Source: Microcaldota archaeon (GTDB taxonomy: Archaea > Micrarchaeota > Micrarchaeia > Micrarchaeales > CABMGC01). Taken from it: a stretch of 9,184 nucleotides of DNA. Numbering within the stretch: position 1 is the stretch's first letter; every line of letters begins with the position of its first letter. The position numbers and the translations under genes are program-made. Shown here one piece after another: positions 6,642 to 9,184 of this stretch. The notes below the pieces were generated by a model. The model saw nothing but the letters and a program-made list of their open reading frames with translations, did no database searches and was not told the DNA's origin. Where the stretch lies: NCBI GenBank assembly GCA_021791075.1, contig JAJYXH010000091.1, forward strand, positions 1 to 9,184, given 5' to 3'.

Positions 6642-7363
6642 TATGACACCTCAAGAGCCGACAGGAGCGCCTCGCCCTTCAGGATCTCGCAAGAGGTGTT
6701 GAGCATTGTGGAGAACGAGTTCGCGATGTGCTCGATGTTTCTCGCTGAGGACCTTGCAGCCTCGGACTTGTCTACCGAGACCGAGGTGGACTTCAGCCGG
6801 ATTAGCACCTCGAGGGCCTTTCCGTTGCCGCGTATGTTACCGATCTCCTGCTCTATCACCGATATCTCCCTCTTGAGCTCGTTGGCCTTGTCGTAAGATC
6901 CGGTGATCCTGTTGAATGCGATCTCCTTCATGCGCCTCTTTGTCTCAAGCGATTCGAGCAGTGCCTTCTTGTTCACCTCCCTGAGCTGGATGATGAACTC
7001 GAACGGCTGGTCCAGCCCCTCGAGAAGGGAGAGGACCTTGGAGCTCTCGGCCTCGGCGCCCCTGTTGAGCCTGAGCGTGGCCATAGATACCGAGTAGTTT
7101 CCATCGCCCATCATCTTCACCGCTGAGCACAGGTCGTCGGAGAGCGAGTATCCGTTATAGGTCTCGATTATCAGGGACCTCTTGAGCAGTATGTTGTTTA
7201 TTATGTGGCCGGAGTTGTAGTAGACCGCGGAGAGCAGCATCAGCACGATAGAGAATGCGAGCAGGTACGCGTTGTAGAAGAAGAGGCTTGAGGCCAGGGC
7301 GAGGGCTGCCAGTCCGTAGAAGAGGTACGCGTATAGTCGATTCCTTAATGTGTGTTCCTCCAC
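6641..7363 (-). CDS. VirB3-like/VirB4 N-terminal-domain-like membrane protein
   Basis: This 240-residue protein has two TM segments back to back at about 12-29 and 31-48 (LFYGLAALALASSLFFYNAY, then LLAFSIVLMLLSAVYY), the topology of VirB3/PrgI. A soluble alpha/beta domain follows, with PFEFIIQLREVNKKALLESL at 120-139, a charged coiled-coil-like helix near 141-177, EVLIRLKSTSV at 185-195 and a final helical region. Strand-helix repeats with a stretch like FEFIIQL followed by a long helix resemble the non-ATPase N-terminal half of VirB4. Together with the motor encoded immediately after (one-base overlap, TAATG), this looks like a split VirB3-VirB4. The start is GTG at 7363, because upstream stops leave no other choice and no later in-frame ATG/GTG/TTG precedes the first helix. 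GTGAT lies three bases before it. The family assignment is inference. Confidence 0.8.
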   Translation of the reverse strand: MEEHTLRNRLYAYLFYGLAALALASSLFFYNAYLLAFSIVLMLLSAVYYNSGHIINNILLKRSLIIETYNGYSLSDDLCSAVKMMGDGNYSVSMATLRLNRGAEAESSKVLSLLEGLDQPFEFIIQLREVNKKALLESLETKRRMKEIAFNRITGSYDKANELKREISVIEQEIGNIRGNGKALEVLIRLKSTSVSVDKSEAARSSARNIEHIANSFSTMLNTSCEILKGEALLSALEVS

Positions 7364-7367
7364 CGTA

Positions 7368-8414
7368 TCACATCAGTTTGAACTTTCCGAATGACGCCTC
7401 TGAGCCCAGGACACCAGCAAACTCCCTTATGGCTATTCCTGTTATGATCAGGCTGAATGCAGGGAGCACGAACGTGTAGACGATAAGGTATGCCAGGCCC
7501 TGAAGCAGCTCGTTGAGCAGTCCTGCGAATCCGGAGATTATGGATTTTATTGGGGCGAGCAGTGACGAGGAGCTGTGGGCAAGCGAGTTCGGAGTGTATG
7601 CGGAGAGGCTCCCGGATATGCTGGCCGAGGCGCCTGCCGTGGTGCTGTTCAGCTGTGTTATGCTGTTGAGGTCTATCTGCGAGCTGTATGACGAGGCTAT
7701 GGTGGCATCGAAGACGTACGAGAGCGGGAAGACAACGTACAGGCCTATCGCAGCTGCCATCAGAAAGCCGCCTAGCTTGCGCGTGGGATAGAGAGATCTC
7801 AGTATTATTCCGGAGGGGAGGATCACTGTCACTGCGCTTGCAGCCACAAAGAGGAGCACCGATCCCTGCACCACAGAGCCTATGGCTATCGTGCTCAGGA
7901 TCTTGATCACGTACTGTATCTCGGAGAGGATGGGATTGAGCATATAGGAGAACGAGACCGTGATCACCTCCAGGCTTATCTTTATCGAGGCTATTGCGCC
8001 TATGGCGCCGTTGAGCGCAAGCAGTCCGGTGAGCAGCAGGGTCGATGTTGAGAGGATTGAGGAGTGGTATACGCCTGCCATGGCATAGCCTGACCCCATG
8101 AGATAGTTGTATGCAAGGCATATCGCCGCGTTCTGGGCCAAGGCGGTGGGGCACTGCATGCTCGTTGAATTTGATACTGTAAGCTGGTTTATGGCAAGAT
8201 TCACGAGACCGCTCTGCGAGAATAGGGCTATCATGCCGCCCACTATGGCCCCATTGATTATCGACTGGTAGAGCTCGTTCCTCCCAAACTCCTTGAATCT
8301 CTTCTCGTTCGTAGCATATCCAAGGCCAAGCGAGATGCCGCTTATCGCAAGCATTATGCCTATCGCCGATATGGCTATGCTGAATCCGTATTGGCCGAAC
8401 GGCAGGTACTGCAT
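7368..8414 (-). CDS. VirB6/TrbL/CedA-like polytopic channel protein
   Basis: This 348-residue integral membrane protein has about six to seven TM segments at roughly 11-33, 50-67, 122-146, 165-200 (possibly two), 212-234 and 303-330. A first large loop (about 68-118) contains C88 and C99, which could form a disulfide if external. A second loop (about 236-285) is Ser/Thr/Ala-rich and looks extracellular. The C-terminal FVLPAFSLIITGIAIREFAG resembles the ending of archaeal TrbL/CedA-like proteins. Position between a pilin gene and a VirB4 ATPase gene fits VirB6, which forms the inner-membrane channel through which DNA passes. The ATG at 8414 has GTGAG four bases upstream and follows the pilin stop by four bases. 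Assignment rests on topology and gene order; pairwise similarity to VirB6 proteins is usually too low to see by eye. Confidence 0.8.
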   Translation of the reverse strand: MQYLPFGQYGFSIAISAIGIMLAISGISLGLGYATNEKRFKEFGRNELYQSIINGAIVGGMIALFSQSGLVNLAINQLTVSNSTSMQCPTALAQNAAICLAYNYLMGSGYAMAGVYHSSILSTSTLLLTGLLALNGAIGAIASIKISLEVITVSFSYMLNPILSEIQYVIKILSTIAIGSVVQGSVLLFVAASAVTVILPSGIILRSLYPTRKLGGFLMAAAIGLYVVFPLSYVFDATIASSYSSQIDLNSITQLNSTTAGASASISGSLSAYTPNSLAHSSSSLLAPIKSIISGFAGLLNELLQGLAYLIVYTFVLPAFSLIITGIAIREFAGVLGSEASFGKFKLM

Positions 8415-8418
8415 GGTC

Positions 8419-8796
8419 TCACAGCGTGTTTGACGTGAAGTTCGAGAGCAGATTCGTTGATGCGAGTGCGAAGCTGTTTGCCGTAACGGAGAGCACGGCG
8501 ACTATCACGGCACCGACTATCATGTCAAGCGCCATGGTGTGGAGCGATGCACGCTTGTACGACGGGAAGAGTTGCCCTAGCGCATAGAATATCCCTGCAA
8601 CTATGAAGAGAACGGCGCTTAGAACAGGACCCACGTGCATCAATATTCCCTGTACGGAAGTCAACGTTCCCACTATGTCAAGAGATACGGCAGTTGCGCT
8701 TGCCGCCCTTTCGAATAGTCCTAGTACAAGGACTGCCAGAAGGGGCATCCTTGCCCATCTCACAACGAGGTCTTTCCATTTTCCTGTTTTGTTCAT
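8419..8796 (-). CDS. VirB2/TrbC-like conjugative pilin
   Basis: This 125-residue protein has the VirB2 plan. A basic N-terminus (MNKTGKWKDLVVRWAR) is followed by a signal-like hydrophobic segment ending in AASATA, with cleavage plausible near residue 34. Then come two hydrophobic helices at about 47-73 and 87-112, joined by a short basic loop with LFPSYKRAS that should face the cytoplasm before assembly. The mature form would be about 90 residues, in the range of archaeal CedA1/TedC-type and bacterial VirB2 pilins. The helix-turn-helix pilin monomers of that family assemble into tubes that carry DNA or mediate mating. It is the first gene of the operon, 22-25 bases downstream of the predicted transcription start, and the ATG at 8796 is preceded by GTGAT at three bases. 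Confidence 0.82.
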   Translation of the reverse strand: MNKTGKWKDLVVRWARMPLLAVLVLGLFERAASATAVSLDIVGTLTSVQGILMHVGPVLSAVLFIVAGIFYALGQLFPSYKRASLHTMALDMIVGAVIVAVLSVTANSFALASTNLLSNFTSNTL

Positions 8797-8805
8797 CCCA
8801 TCACA

Positions 8806-8841
8806 TTTTACTTAAGTACTTTATCTTTTACTTAAGTAAAA
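8806..8841. promoter_or_regulatory. Paired palindromic operator of the transfer operon
   Basis: TTTTACTTAAGTAAAA at 8826-8841 is a perfect 16-base palindrome. A second copy of its first 13 bases (TTTTACTTAAGTA) lies at 8806-8818, with the inner ten bases still palindromic. The two copies are spaced exactly 20 bases apart, about two helical turns, so bound dimers would lie on the same DNA face. The first abuts the TATA box and the second lies in the leader, bracketing the predicted start site near 8819. This is a strong layout for repression. The regulator is not identified; candidates in the window are the winged-helix protein or an antitoxin. Confidence 0.7.
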
Positions 8842-8858
8842 TATATAAACATTTGTGT
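8841..8858 (-). promoter_or_regulatory. Transfer operon promoter
   Basis: On the minus strand ACAAATGTTTATATAT contains a TTTATATA TATA element (8849-8842) centred about 26 bases before the predicted start site and about 50 before the pilin ATG. The ACAAAT flank in the BRE position is identical to that of both vapBC promoters. The TATA core is nearly symmetric and could also serve the plus-strand DUF3800 remnant that begins at 8910. Confidence 0.7.
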
Positions 8859-8909
8859 ACTGTAGATTAATGGACCTGTTTTGTGATGAACTCGGCCTGG
8901 TTGAGATAA

Positions 8910-9056
8910 ATGTTCATTTTCATTGATGAATCTGGAACTACACATGATAAAAGCAACCAAAAGTTTCTTGTTGTCGCATTTGTGCTTTCTTCTGACCGCA
9001 CATTTCCAGAGCAATTGATATTCAAGATACGAGACCGGTGTAAAATCACATATTAA
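8910..9056 (+). pseudogene. Truncated DUF3800 gene remnant
   Basis: A 48-residue frame starts MFIFIDESGTTHD and continues KFLVVAFVLSSDRTF before stopping at TAA 9054-9056. The opening strand with IDESG followed by a second strand of the FLVVAFVL type is the hallmark start of DUF3800 proteins, a predicted RNase H-fold family common on mobile elements and in defence-related loci. Family members are usually 200 residues or more, so only the first two strands remain and the catalytic core is lost. The fragment lies divergent from the transfer operon and shares its AT-rich promoter region. A weak GGTTGAGAT precedes the ATG. It may be a decayed gene cut by a rearrangement, the downstream sequence having been replaced by the neighbouring minus-strand frame. 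Confidence 0.6.
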
Positions 9057-9067
9057 AATTTATTGTT

Positions 9068-9184
9068 TCACACTGCCCTGCTTTTATAGAACACCTTCCT
9101 CTCGGCGCCGCACCTGCACCCGTAGATCGAGTAGCCATTCCTCCCGGATACCCTGACGCTGCACGTCTTCCCCGGAACGAACAT
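9068..9184 (-). CDS. Small cysteine-containing protein or C-terminal end, right edge
   Basis: An open minus-strand frame from the window edge to a TGA at 9068-9070 gives 38 residues. An ATG lies exactly at the edge (9184), so it is unclear whether this is the whole protein or only its end. The sequence includes KTCSVRVSGRNGYSIYGCRCGAERK read in short parts (KTCSVRV, then YGCRCGAERKVFYKSR). The three cysteines in C-x(n)-CxC order and the basic tail suggest a zinc-binding or small DNA/RNA-binding piece. Base composition is GC-rich and codon use is like the transfer operon, unlike the AT-rich DNA next to it. No family is recognised. Confidence 0.45.
   Translation of the reverse strand: MFVPGKTCSVRVSGRNGYSIYGCRCGAERKVFYKSRAV

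Noticed and set aside
7345..8154. Long minus-strand frame of 269 residues inside the VirB6-like gene
   Set aside because: It is rich in His/Arg/Pro without membrane or domain pattern, and is the shadow of the polytopic membrane protein whose start, ribosome site and operon spacing are all good.
8832..9049. Two overlapping 60-residue minus-strand frames upstream of the pilin gene
   Set aside because: They run through the operator and promoter and lie antisense to the DUF3800-like remnant; no motif and no ribosome site.
1..9184. CRISPR array, rRNA or insertion-sequence ends
   Set aside because: No regularly spaced repeats, no rRNA-like stretches and no transposase with flanking inverted repeats were seen.

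Overview
The window looks archaeal. Promoters are TATA-like (TTTAWATA) and sit about 27-50 bases from start codons. Some messages appear leaderless or nearly so. Shine-Dalgarno sites are of the GGTGAT type, arginine and isoleucine are often AGG/AGA and ATA, and two HerA/VirB4-class ATPases and VapBC modules are present. The lineage cannot be fixed from the sequence; a small-genome archaeon of the Thermoplasmata or a Micrarchaeota-like DPANN group would fit, but that is a guess.

Almost everything is on the minus strand, so the biological order runs from high to low coordinates. At 8796-1570 lies one tightly packed operon of nine genes, most overlapping by 1-26 bases or separated by 4 bases; the 20-base gap at 4830-4849 may be an artefact of start choice. 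In order it encodes a VirB2-like pilin, a polytopic VirB6/TrbL/CedA-like protein, a two-TM protein resembling VirB3 plus the N-terminal half of VirB4, a separate VirB4-type ATPase, a protein with a probable C-terminal winged helix, an unrecognised membrane-anchored protein, two small membrane proteins, and a 735-residue second HerA-class ATPase with a C-terminal beta-sandwich-like tail. This gene set is what would be expected of an archaeal type IV secretion-like DNA transfer apparatus, related in architecture to conjugation machines and to the Ced/Ted DNA-import systems. No relaxase is visible, so import versus conjugative export cannot be decided.

Downstream, at 1508-928 and 822-162, are two complete vapBC toxin-antitoxin modules of different antitoxin families. 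Their promoters share a 28-base block with only three mismatches. The operon promoter shares a shorter core with them (ACAAATRTTTAWATA), suggesting co-ordinated expression or a common mobile-element origin. The operon promoter also carries a 16-base perfect palindrome and a second partial copy exactly 20 bases away, a strong candidate operator.

The edges hold the end of an unrecognised plus-strand gene (1-159), a short plus-strand remnant of a DUF3800 gene (8910-9056), and a small cysteine-containing minus-strand reading frame at the right edge (9068-9184). The toxin-antitoxin and right-hand intergenic DNA is visibly more AT-rich than the transfer operon. Overall the window reads as part of an integrated or plasmid-borne mobile element carrying a DNA-transfer machine and addiction modules.
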